Positions 16,246-25,343 of a stretch of DNA of 64,000 bases are shown piece by piece. The stretch is from Planctomycetota bacterium (GTDB taxonomy: Bacteria > Planctomycetota > MHYJ01 > WSZJ01 > JACPWG01). The stretch spans positions 17,646 to 81,645 of the forward strand of contig JACPWG010000047.1 in NCBI GenBank assembly GCA_016197205.1, in the 5' to 3' direction. The stretch's first letter is position 1; each line of letters starts with the position of its first letter. The position numbers and the translations under genes were made by a program. Under the pieces are notes generated by a model. That model worked only from the letters and a program-made list of their open reading frames with translations, did not search any database and had not been told where the DNA came from.

Positions 16246-17994
16246 GTGAAGGAACTCAGGTCGCTCGTTCCCTACCTCCGGCCGCACCGCGCCACGGTCG
16301 CCCGGGCCCTCGCGCTGGTCGCCGTCTCGAACCTCCTCTCCTCCGCCCTCCCCCTCCTCCTCAAGCGCGCCATCGATTGCCTCGGCGGGGAGCACGCGGA
16401 TGCCGGCGTCCTCACGGCCTCGGTCGCCGCCCTCGCCGGCATCGCCGCCCTCCGCTTCTTCCTCCAGACCACCTTCCGGCACGCGCTCTTCGGCGTCGCC
16501 CGCCGGATCGAGTACGCCGTCCGCAACGACCTCTTCGCCGCCCTCCTGCGCCTCGACGCGGCGTTCTTCCAGGGCATGCCGACCGGCGACCTGCTCTCGC
16601 GCGTCACGAACGACCTCGACTCCGTCCGCATGCTCCTGGGTTTCGGCCTCATGAGCATCGTGAACACCTTCCTCCTCTCGCTTCTGGCCATGGGCGGGAT
16701 GCTCTGGATCAGCCCGCGCCTCGCCGCGGTGGCCCTCCTCCCGCTCGCCTTCACCACCCTCCTCGTCAAGCGCATGGGCAAGGCCATGCACGCGCGGTCG
16801 AAGGAAGTGCAGGAGCAGCTCGCCCGCGTCTCGACGAAGGTCCAGGAGAACCTCGCGGGCGTGCGCGTCGTGCGGGCCTTCGCCCAGGAAGAGGCGGAGA
16901 TCGCGGCTTTCCGCGTGCTCAACGAGGAGACCCTCGCGAAGAATCTCGACCTCGTGCGCGTGTCGGGCGTGGGGTTCACGGCGACGGCGCTTCTGGCCGA
17001 GCTGGGCGTGCTCCTGACGCTCCTCCTGTGCGGCCTGGGGATCCTCGAGGGGCGGTACACAACCGGGGACTTCATGGCCTTCCTCGCGTATCAGCTCATG
17101 CTCGTGTGGCCGATGATCGCGCTCGGCTGGGTGATCAACCTCGTGCAGCGGGGCGAGGCGTCGATGGGGCGCGTGAACGAGGTGCTGCGGGCCCGCCCAA
17201 CGGTCGCGGACGCGCCGGGGGCCGAAGACCCGGGCGAGGTGCGGGGAGAGCTCGAAGTGCGGGACCTGACGTTTCGGTACGCGGGGGCCGAGCGCGCCGC
17301 GCTCGAGGGCGTGTCGCTCCGGGTCCCGGCGGGCGGCCGGCTCGGGCTCGTGGGCCGCACGGGCTGCGGGAAGAGCACGCTCCTGGCCCTGCTGGCCCGC
17401 GTCTACGCGGTCCCCGACGGCAAGCTCTTCCTGGACGGCCGCGACGTGAACCGGCTCTCCATCGCCGGGCTGCGCGCCCGCCTCGGGTACGTGCCGCAGG
17501 ACGCCTTCCTCTTCTCGGACCGGATCCGCACGAACATCGCCTACGGCCGGAAGGCGGAGGTGCTCGAGGAGGTGGTCGCCGCCGCCCGACTGTCGCGTTT
17601 CGACGGCGAGGTCGAGGGCTTCCCGGACAAGTACGAACAGTTGATCGGGGAGCGAGGGGTGACGCTCTCCGGCGGGCAGAAGCAGCGGGCGACGCTCGCG
17701 CGGGCCACGATCGTGGGGCCGCGGCTCCTGCTCTTCGACGACGTCTTCTCGAACGTGGACACGCGGACCGAGCGGGAGATCCTGGACGGGCTCGAGGACT
17801 ACGTCCGCGGCCGGACGGTGGTCTTCGCCGGGCACCGGCTGGCCGGGATGCGGCGATGCGACCGGATCGCGGTGCTGGACCAGGGGCGCGTGGTCGAGGA
17901 GGGGACGCACGAGGAGCTCCTGGCGCGGAAGGGGATCTACCGCGACCTCTGGGACCGGCAGCGGCTGGCCGAGGAATTGGAGACGCTGGCATGA
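16246..17994 (+). CDS. Heterodimeric ABC exporter, subunit with degenerate ATP site
   Basis: 582 residues from a GTG with GGGGAG 8 bases upstream. Six-helix transmembrane domain (about 15-310), then an ATP-binding domain: Walker A GRTGCGKST (370-378), signature LSGGQKQR (474-481), Walker B LLLFDDVFS with Asp499 where the catalytic Glu normally stands, and H-loop FAGHR. Asp in place of Glu is typical of the degenerate partner in heterodimeric exporters such as TM287/288, BmrCD and LmrCD. The next gene starts in an ATGA overlap and carries the complementary features. Together they would export lipids or drugs. Members of this group are often annotated as multidrug or lipid A (MsbA-like) exporters. 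Specificity cannot be read from sequence. Confidence 0.93.
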   Translation: MKELRSLVPYLRPHRATVARALALVAVSNLLSSALPLLLKRAIDCLGGEHADAGVLTASVAALAGIAALRFFLQTTFRHALFGVARRIEYAVRNDLFAALLRLDAAFFQGMPTGDLLSRVTNDLDSVRMLLGFGLMSIVNTFLLSLLAMGGMLWISPRLAAVALLPLAFTTLLVKRMGKAMHARSKEVQEQLARVSTKVQENLAGVRVVRAFAQEEAEIAAFRVLNEETLAKNLDLVRVSGVGFTATALLAELGVLLTLLLCGLGILEGRYTTGDFMAFLAYQLMLVWPMIALGWVINLVQRGEASMGRVNEVLRARPTVADAPGAEDPGEVRGELEVRDLTFRYAGAERAALEGVSLRVPAGGRLGLVGRTGCGKSTLLALLARVYAVPDGKLFLDGRDVNRLSIAGLRARLGYVPQDAFLFSDRIRTNIAYGRKAEVLEEVVAAARLSRFDGEVEGFPDKYEQLIGERGVTLSGGQKQRATLARATIVGPRLLLFDDVFSNVDTRTEREILDGLEDYVRGRTVVFAGHRLAGMRRCDRIAVLDQGRVVEEGTHEELLARKGIYRDLWDRQRLAEELETLA

Positions 17995-19907
17995 CCGCCT
18001 TGACCCACGACGACGACCTGCAGGGTCGCGCCTACGACGCCGCGTTGATGCGGCGGTTCCTGGCGTACGTGCGTCCGTACCGCGCGGCCGTCGCGGGGGG
18101 CATCCTGCTCACCGCGGTCCTCATCGGGACCGAGCTCGTGACCCCGCTCCTCGTACGCGAGGCGTTGGACGGGCCCGTCGCCCGGCACGACGTGGGCGGC
18201 CTTTTGTTTTTCGCGCTGCTCTTCGCCGGCGCGGTCGTCCTCCAGGGGTTCTTCCGCTACGCGGAAAACTGGGTGACGAGCTGGGTCGGGCAGCGGATCG
18301 TCCTCGACCTGCGCCAGGAGGTCTTCGCCCACCTGCAACGGCTGTCGGTCTCCTTCTTCGACAAGAACCCCGTGGGCCGGCTGGTCACGCGGGTAACCAA
18401 CGACGTGGAGACGCTCAAGGAGCTTTTCACGTCCGGGTTGGTCGCGGCCATCTCGGACGCGTTCCTGCTCGGGGCGATCATCTGCATCCTCTTCTGGATC
18501 GACGTGCGCCTCGCCTTCGCGACGCTCTCCATGGCGCCTCCCCTCCTCGTCGTGGGCCTCCTCTTCAAGAAGTCCGCTCGGCAGGCCTACCGGGACTCGC
18601 GCAAGGCGATCGCGCGGCTGAACTCGTACCTGCAGGAGAACCTTTCCGGGGTCCGCGTGGTCCAGGCCTTCCGGCGGGAGGAGCGGAACGTCGAACAGTT
18701 CCGCGAGATCAACGACGAGCATTTGGCGGCCTCGCTACGGACCGTGCACGCCTACTCGGTTTTTTTTCCGGCCGTGGAGTTCCTCGGCGCGGCGGCGACG
18801 GGCTTCCTGCTCTGGTACGGCGGGCGGAGGATCCTGGGGGGCTCGCTCAGCTTCGGGGTTTTCCTCGCGTTCTGGTTCTACGCCCAGAAATTCATCCAAC
18901 CGATCCGGGACCTTTCGGAAAAGGTGAACATCCTGCAGTCGGCGATGGCCGCGGCGGAGCGGCTCTTCAAGCTGCTCGACACGGCGCCGGAGGTGCGGGA
19001 CGCGGCCGACGCCGTGCCCGCGCCCGTGCTCGCCGGCGCCGTGGAATTCAAGAACGTGTGGTTCGCGTACCGCGAAGGGGAGTGGGTGCTGAAGGACGTG
19101 TCCTTCTCCGTCCGGCCGGGGGAGAGCATCGCGCTCGTGGGCGCGACGGGGGCCGGCAAGACCACGATCTCGAACCTCCTTTTTCGCTTCTACGACGTGC
19201 AGAAGGGGAGCATCCTCGTCGACGGCGTCGACATCCGGCGCCTGCAGGGGGCCTCGTACCGGCGGAACCTGGGGCTGGTGCTCCAGGACGTGTTTTTGTT
19301 TTCGGGCGACGTGGCCTCGAACCTACGGCTCGGGAACGTGCGTCTGAGCGACGAGGAGCTGCGCCGAGCGGCGGCACAGGTGCACGCGGACGAAGTGATC
19401 GCGCGGCTCCCGGGCGGGCTCGCGGCGGAGGTGAAGGAGCGCGGGGCCTCGCTCTCGGTCGGGGAGCGGCAGCTCCTGTCGTTCGCGCGCGCGCTCGTGT
19501 TTCAGCCGCGGATCCTGGTCCTGGACGAGGCGACCTCGAGCATCGACGCGCGGACGGAGGCCCAGGTGCAGGACGCGCTGCGGCTGCTCCTCAAGGGCCG
19601 GACGTCGATCGTGATCGCGCACCGGCTCGCCACGATCCGCGAGGTCGATCGGATCCTGGTCTTCCACCACGGCACGCTCGTCGAAGAGGGAACCCACGCC
19701 GAGCTGCTCGGGCGGCGCGGCGTCTACGCCCGGTTGTACGAGCTGCAGTTCGAGCGTGCCGGAGCAACGGACGGCGGCGGTGCCGCGACCGCCATTCCAA
19801 TTCCCAATGCCGACACCCCTCGACTCCAACTCCAAGCGCCCAATCCCACGGAGGACGCCCGCGCCGTGGCGGTCGGTCAGGTGGAGCCGCCACCGCACGC
19901 CAAGTGA
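17991..19907 (+). CDS. Heterodimeric ABC exporter, subunit with catalytic Glu
   Basis: 638 residues; its ATG overlaps the partner's stop (ATGA). Transmembrane domain about 25-320; ATP-binding domain with Walker A GATGAGKTT (384-392), signature LSVGERQ (488-494) and Walker B ILVLDEATSSID with catalytic Glu513, followed by IAHRLAT. The altered signature (LSVGE, where LSGGQ is usual) paired with a normal catalytic Glu mirrors the partner subunit. This is the expected arrangement of one working and one degenerate ATP site. A disordered tail of about 50 residues rich in Pro/Ala/Thr follows residue 590. It lies 54 bp before the MacB-type ATPase gene, so all four ABC genes may be one transcript. Confidence 0.93.
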   Translation: MTALTHDDDLQGRAYDAALMRRFLAYVRPYRAAVAGGILLTAVLIGTELVTPLLVREALDGPVARHDVGGLLFFALLFAGAVVLQGFFRYAENWVTSWVGQRIVLDLRQEVFAHLQRLSVSFFDKNPVGRLVTRVTNDVETLKELFTSGLVAAISDAFLLGAIICILFWIDVRLAFATLSMAPPLLVVGLLFKKSARQAYRDSRKAIARLNSYLQENLSGVRVVQAFRREERNVEQFREINDEHLAASLRTVHAYSVFFPAVEFLGAAATGFLLWYGGRRILGGSLSFGVFLAFWFYAQKFIQPIRDLSEKVNILQSAMAAAERLFKLLDTAPEVRDAADAVPAPVLAGAVEFKNVWFAYREGEWVLKDVSFSVRPGESIALVGATGAGKTTISNLLFRFYDVQKGSILVDGVDIRRLQGASYRRNLGLVLQDVFLFSGDVASNLRLGNVRLSDEELRRAAAQVHADEVIARLPGGLAAEVKERGASLSVGERQLLSFARALVFQPRILVLDEATSSIDARTEAQVQDALRLLLKGRTSIVIAHRLATIREVDRILVFHHGTLVEEGTHAELLGRRGVYARLYELQFERAGATDGGGAATAIPIPNADTPRLQLQAPNPTEDARAVAVGQVEPPPHAK

Positions 19908-19961
19908 AGCCCGCGGAGAGTTCACCCGGGGGGGCCCCGAGTAAAGAAAGGCGAGCCGCGC

Positions 19962-20752
<791 letters not shown>

Positions 20753-20756
<4 letters not shown>

Positions 20757-22123
20757 CCGCCCGCGACGGCTTTCGCTTCGCCCTCTCCAACCTCCTCCAG
20801 CAGAAGGTCCGGACGCTGCTCACGACGATGGGCGTCGTCATCGGCGTCGGCGCGGTCGTGCTCATGGTGTCGGGCGGGATCGGGCTCCAGCGCCAGGTGC
20901 TGAAGCAGTTCGAGTCCGTCGAAGCGATGTCCTCCATCATGGTCCTCCCGATCAAGGTGGACCTGACGAACTGGAGCTTCGAGCCCAAACAGCTCCCGAC
21001 GCCGAAGTCGCTCAACGACCGCGTGATTGCCGACCTGCGGAGGCTCGAGGGCGTGACCGCGGTCTATCCCAACGTGCACTTCCACCTGCCCCTGTCGGCC
21101 GGGAAGCGGAAGATTCGCGTGGACGTGGCGGGGCTGCCGCTGGAGGGCGTGACCACGGGCCTGCGAGAGGCCGTCGTCGCCGGCGGCCTCTGGGCACAGG
21201 AAGGCGCGCACGTGCTTCTTACGACGCAGGCGGCGAAAGCCCTCGACCTCGGCGCCCCCGAGGCCGCGATCGGCAAGGAGGTGCGGTTCGTCCTCCGCTC
21301 GGAGCGCGAAGACGACGAGACGGGCGCCCCGGGGACCCCTGCCGATCCAGGGGAGAAAAACGGGTCGGCGGAGCCGAGCGCTCCGCCCGCCGTCACGCCG
21401 AAGCCCCCGGAGGATTGCCCGGAGGTCTTCACGGTCGTCGGCGTGTACGATCCTGAAAAGTACAAAGGCTTCGGCGGGGGCCAGGTGTTTCTGCCGCTCG
21501 CCGTGTCGCTCAAGGTCCGGCGGACCGCGGGCCAGGACCGCGGCGGCTTTCGCGGACTGAAGAAGGGTGAATACGGCGAGCTGGTCGTGCACGTCGCGTC
21601 CCCGGAGCTGGTCAAGGGCGTGAGCGAGGAGATTCGCTCGCGGGGGATGGGAACCATCACCGCGGACGATCTCATCTCGCAGCTCAACATTCTCTTCCTC
21701 GTCATCGAGGGCTTCCTGGGCTGCCTCGGCGGCGTGGGCCTCCTCGTCGCCTTCGTCGGCATCGTCAACACGATGCTGATGTCGATCCTGGAGCGGACGC
21801 GCGAGATCGGCATCATGAAGGCGGTGGGCGCGCGGAATCGCGACGTCCGCCGGATCTTCCTCATCGAGGCCACGACGATCGGCCTCGTCGGCGGCGCGCT
21901 CGGCATCTTCGGCGGCTGGTTCGTCGGCGTGGGCCTGAACCTCGCCGTCCGGCTGTGGCTGGGGACGAAGGGCGGTCCCAAGGACGTGTCCGTTTTCCAG
22001 GTGTCCTGGCTCCTCGGGGCCGCCGCGATGCTCTTCTCCGTCCTCGTCAGCGCGCTCGCCGGCGTGTACCCCGCGTGGCGCGCGGCCCGGCTCGACCCGG
22101 TCAAGGCCCTTCGCCGGGACTAG
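20753..22123 (+). CDS. MacB/FtsX-type ABC permease
   Basis: 456 residues. A first membrane helix follows FALSNLLQQKVRTLLTTMGVVIGVGAVV, the typical MacB/LolC start. A large periplasmic domain (about 50-310) follows, then three C-terminal helices with the FtsX signature (GIVNTMLMSILERTREIGIM, KAVGARNRDVRRIFLIEA) and a closing YPAWRAARLDPVKALR. The periplasmic domain has a Pro/Glu-rich disordered insert around residues 185-222. It forms the transporter with the upstream ATPase. Probable roles are lipoprotein release, or export of a peptide or drug from the periplasm. The stop TAG is followed within 3 bp by a family B repeat. Confidence 0.92.
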
Positions 22124-22126
22124 CGG

Positions 22127-22247
22127 CCCGTTGACGAAGTCCAGACACGATGCCTGGGGGCGCGGGCCTCCGGCCCGCGCGAATGGTCACATGAGCTTCG
22201 ACCCGCCGTGCCTCGGCTGACGACTGTGTCCGAAGTTCGTCAACGGG
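22127..22247 (+). repeat. Family B inverted-repeat element B1 (121 bp)
   Basis: Ends CCCGTTGACGAA and TTCGTCAACGGG are perfect 12-bp inverted repeats, and the pairing continues imperfectly inward (GTCCAGACAC against a right-end GTGTCCG). The middle is the hairpin GCGCGGGCCTCCGGCCCGCG. It starts 3 bp after the permease stop codon. Confidence 0.8.
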
Positions 22248-22287
22248 TCACTCGTGGCGGGGTATCCGTCAAGCGGCATGCGCTCTT

Positions 22288-22393
22288 TACCACGGAGGCA
22301 AGGAGTCCCGGAGGATCCACGGAGAAGACGGGGAAGCCGAGGAAAGTCCCCCGTGCGGTCTCCGTGCCTCCGTGTCTCCCTGGTGAACGGTCA
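22288..22393. repeat. Inverted repeat built on the word CCACGGAGGCACGGAG (family J)
   Basis: CCACGGAGGCAAGGAGTCCC on the left and TCTCCGTGCCTCCGTGTCTC on the right face each other. A related copy lies at 49131-49225, with shorter pieces near 43053 and 53905. Confidence 0.6.
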
Positions 22394-22431
22394 CGCGGCG
22401 CGTTGGGTCCGCTTCGGCCGCGGGGAAACCC

Positions 22432-22461
22432 TTGACACTTCGCGCGCGCCGGTCGTAAACT
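22432..22461 (+). promoter_or_regulatory. Promoter of the exported protein-HEATH peptidase pair
   Basis: TTGACA, 18-bp spacer, TAAACT, 50 bp before the ATG at 22512. Confidence 0.7.
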
Positions 22462-22511
22462 TGCCGAATTCGGGCTCCATCGAGCCTTCACCGAGAAAGG
22501 AGAGTGCCCCC

Positions 22512-23078
22512 ATGCATGGACGCAAATCCCTCCTGTTGGGAATCGCCGGCGGGCTCGTGCTCACCACGGCCTACGTGGCCGGCCTGCGCGCCCAGGACCG
22601 ACCGGATACCTCCGGCGGGACCGAAATGAAAGTCGCCGCCGACATCCTCAAAGCCGTCAAGGCCGAGCGGGAGAAGCACTACGATCGGATGCTCGAGATC
22701 CAGAGGCAGCTCGATCAGGCCGTGCGCAAATTCCGCGGCGCTACCGGACCGCTCGACCCCGTCGCCCAGGAGGCGAAGGAGCAGCTCAAGGCCTTGACGC
22801 TCAAGCGAATCGACGAGGAGGTGGAGTACCGGTCCGCGGTCGTCGCCGTCGTGAAGGACGGCCGGACGAAGCTCGCCGCCGAGGTCCAGGAGCTGTTGCA
22901 GAACGGCCAGGCGCCGCCCCCGAACCTGCTCGACTCGATCTTCGCGGGCGGAACGTTCGCCGGGGAGCGCGGGCCCGGCTCCGCGCAGGGAGGCAGCCCC
23001 GCGCCCGCGGGACCGCGCCGACCCGCCGCGCCCCCACGCTCCCTCGAGGGCGGCGACGAGCCGGAAGAGCTGGAGTGA
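22512..23078 (+). CDS. Exported helical protein of unknown function
   Basis: 188 residues with AAGGAGA ribosome site. An N-terminal signal (KSLLLGIAGGLVLTTAYVAG, then LRAQD) suggests export, either cleaved after Ala-Gln or kept as an anchor. Residues 38-125 are charged and helical, probably coiled coil, rich in Lys/Glu/Arg. The last 60 residues are Gly/Pro/Ala-rich and disordered. No family is recognised. The stop overlaps the start of the HEATH peptidase gene (GTGA), so the two proteins probably act together in the periplasm or at the envelope. Confidence 0.75.
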   Translation: MHGRKSLLLGIAGGLVLTTAYVAGLRAQDRPDTSGGTEMKVAADILKAVKAEREKHYDRMLEIQRQLDQAVRKFRGATGPLDPVAQEAKEQLKALTLKRIDEEVEYRSAVVAVVKDGRTKLAAEVQELLQNGQAPPPNLLDSIFAGGTFAGERGPGSAQGGSPAPAGPRRPAAPPRSLEGGDEPEELE

Positions 23079-24637
23079 GAGACGCGGTCCTCGCCGCCGG
23101 TCCTCAGCGAGCGGGCGGCTTCGAGCCGCTCCCACGCGCCGCGGCACGCGCTCCGCTCGCGCGTGGCGGCGTCGCGACCGGGGCCCGCCTCCACCGCCGC
23201 CTCCGCGTCCTTTTCGGCCTTGCCGTCGTCCTGCTCGGCTTGCGCATCCTCCCCGCGGACGTCGTCATTTTGCGGAGCGGCGGCCAGGTGGAGGGGGAGA
23301 TCACGGACCTCGGCGATCGGGTCGAGGTCAAGACCCGACACGCCACCGTCACCTTCGCCAAGCGCGACATCCTCGAGATCCAGAAGCGAAAGCTCCCCCG
23401 CGACATCTACGCGGAGGAACTGTCCCGCCTGAAGCACGACGATGCCGAGGGCCACTTCCAGCTTGCCCTCTACTGCAAGGAGCACGAGCTCCTCGAAGAG
23501 TACGGCGAGCTCCTGCAGAAGGTCCTCCTCATCCGCCCGGACCACCCGCAGGCACGCGCGCACGCCTACAACTACAAGAAGATCTACCAGGCGCTGCCGG
23601 TGGACGAGGCCTCCGAGAGCCAGCTCCTGACCGGGTACGGCACGGGTTTCCGCCTCACGCGCAGCGAACACTACGTCCTCGCCCACAGCACCGACCTCGG
23701 CTTCGCGCAGACCCGCCTCGTCTTTTTCGAGCGCCTCTACCGGACCTTCTACCAGTTCTTCGAGGATCGGGGCTTCACTTTGCGCCTGCTCGACCGCCGC
23801 CTGGAAGGCGTCGTCTTCGCCTCCCAGGACGAGTTCCAGGCCGTCGCCCGGCGCGTCGCCCCCTCCCTCGAGCAGAGCGGCGGCTTCTACGCGCCGTCCA
23901 TGAACCGCCTCTTTTTTTTCGACAACCGGAACTCCGACAACGCGAAGAACCTGCGGGAGCGGCTGCGGCGGCAGGAGGGCCTGGTCGCGGACCTGCGCGA
24001 GCGGGTGAAGAAGGCGAAAAAGGCCGCCGACCGGGCGAAATTCCTGGAGCAGTTCGAGACGGAGCTGACCCGTTTCAATCGCCTGAAGAGGGAAGGGCGC
24101 GCGGCCTTCGACGAGTTGAATCTCGCGGTGACCATTCACGAGGCGACCCACCAGCTCTGCTACAACTCGGGCCTGCTCGTCCACAGTCCGAACAATCCCA
24201 CCTGGCTCGTCGAAGGGCTCGCCACCTTTTTCGAAGATCCCGACCAGTGGACGAACGAGCACGGCCAGCTCGGGAAGGTCAACGACACCTACCTGGCCGT
24301 GCTGCGCGAGAGCTTCGAAAACGACCGCCACATCGGCCTCGGCAGCCTCGCCCCGCTGAGTACGAATTTCTTCACCTTCGGCGACGACGTGGATCTGGCG
24401 TACTCGCAGGCCTGGTCCATGGTGCATTTCCTGCTGCTCGGCGCGAACGGCCGCTACGCGCCGAAGTTCTACGACTACCTGCGCAAACTGCACGACGTCC
24501 CCGTAAGGGAGAAGATCTCCGACCAACGGCGCGTGGGAGATCTGGTGGGGAGCCTGGGAATCGACACGTCGCGCCTGGACGAGGAGTGGACCGCCTACGT
24601 GAAGGACCTCCTGAAGCGGAACCCGCCGAAGCGCTAG
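23075..24637 (+). CDS. DUF1570-type secreted zinc peptidase (HEATH)
   Basis: 520 residues from a GTG overlapping the upstream stop. Basic N-terminus with one membrane segment (about 44-60, VLFGLAVVLLGLRIL). A small SH3-like domain about 62-105 (DVVILRSGGQVEGEITDLGD), a TPR-like helical part (115-175), then a gluzincin-like peptidase domain with zinc motif HEATH (355-359) and downstream WLVEGLATFFE (Glu380). Similar planctomycete proteins are annotated DUF1570 or peptidase MA-like. A coiled region (288-345) precedes the zinc helix. It is likely a membrane-anchored, periplasm-facing metallopeptidase. Its target is unknown, and the co-translated helical exported protein upstream is an obvious partner candidate. 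Confidence 0.85.
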   Translation: MRDAVLAAGPQRAGGFEPLPRAAARAPLARGGVATGARLHRRLRVLFGLAVVLLGLRILPADVVILRSGGQVEGEITDLGDRVEVKTRHATVTFAKRDILEIQKRKLPRDIYAEELSRLKHDDAEGHFQLALYCKEHELLEEYGELLQKVLLIRPDHPQARAHAYNYKKIYQALPVDEASESQLLTGYGTGFRLTRSEHYVLAHSTDLGFAQTRLVFFERLYRTFYQFFEDRGFTLRLLDRRLEGVVFASQDEFQAVARRVAPSLEQSGGFYAPSMNRLFFFDNRNSDNAKNLRERLRRQEGLVADLRERVKKAKKAADRAKFLEQFETELTRFNRLKREGRAAFDELNLAVTIHEATHQLCYNSGLLVHSPNNPTWLVEGLATFFEDPDQWTNEHGQLGKVNDTYLAVLRESFENDRHIGLGSLAPLSTNFFTFGDDVDLAYSQAWSMVHFLLLGANGRYAPKFYDYLRKLHDVPVREKISDQRRVGDLVGSLGIDTSRLDEEWTAYVKDLLKRNPPKR

Positions 24638-25113
24638 CGGACCGTTACAGAAATCTAGACACGAGGCCTGGGGGCCGGCCTTTTCAAGGTGGGTGAACGA
24701 GTTGATCTTCGCAAAAGAGAGCCTTGACGGCCCGAGCGCGGAAATGGACGAGCTTCCAGCGCTCTCCTCCGTCGGCCACGAACCCTTGTGGTGCAGGGCT
24801 TCCGCCCTGCACCGACGGGACAACCCGGGTGGAAATTACGCAGGCCGTTGTGTGCGGGGGCGGCTCGACGGGAACGGGGGAAGTGCTTCGGAGGTTCCGT
24901 GCGAGTGCGGGTGCAGGGCGGAAGCCCTGCACCACAAAGCGGACTCAAGCCGCAGGATCGAGTGAACAATCCGCTTGCGGCGGGCGGAAGCGTGCCGACA
25001 CCACCTTGAGAGGGCCGGCCTGAGGGCGTGGGCCTCCGGCCCGCGCGAACGGCTACATGAGCTGCGACTTGGCCTGGCAAGTTTGACGACTGTGGCCGAA
25101 GTTCGTCAACAGT
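24638..25113 (+). repeat. Family B element B2, split by a family C element
   Basis: The left arm (CGGACCGTTACAGAAATCTA, then GACACGAGGCCTGGGGG) and right arm (GGGCCTCCGGCCCGCGCGAA to CGAAGTTCGTCAAC) match copy B1. The 330 bp between them are a family C element. Like B1, it starts directly after a gene's TAG stop. The rest of the gap to 25343 holds nothing recognised. Confidence 0.75.
24682..25011. repeat. Family C element C1 (330 bp) with 10-bp target duplication
   Basis: Ends TTTCAAGGTGG and CCACCTTGAGA are inverted repeats with one mismatch. GGGCCGGCCT flanks both sides (24672-24681 and 25012-25021). Inside are two mutually inverted hairpins, CTTGTGGTGCAGGGCTTCCG near 24785 and GGTGCAGGGCGGAAGCCCTG near 24909. 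No protein gene. A same-length copy is at 28890-29219. Confidence 0.8.
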
Positions 25114-25343
25114 CCACGGGCGGCGGGTCGACGAGTCCCCGACTCGATGCCGGTCGGCGCGGGGCTCCCGGCTGCGCTGGATCGCGGCGAGTGACGGAGC
25201 ACCGACCGACCGGCGGGCATTGCCGCATGGGCTTGGACTCGCCGTAGGCTTGAGTCCACCCGGGTTCGCAAGGTCGCAGCGGGCCGCGACAACGAAGAGA
25301 GGCGAGGGGGCGCGGACAAGCTCTTTGCTTGGAGCGACGCCGC

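Noticed and set aside
24682..25011. Insertion sequence with transposase
   Set aside because: The element is only 330 bp and has no coding frame with transposase features, so it is called a non-autonomous repeat.
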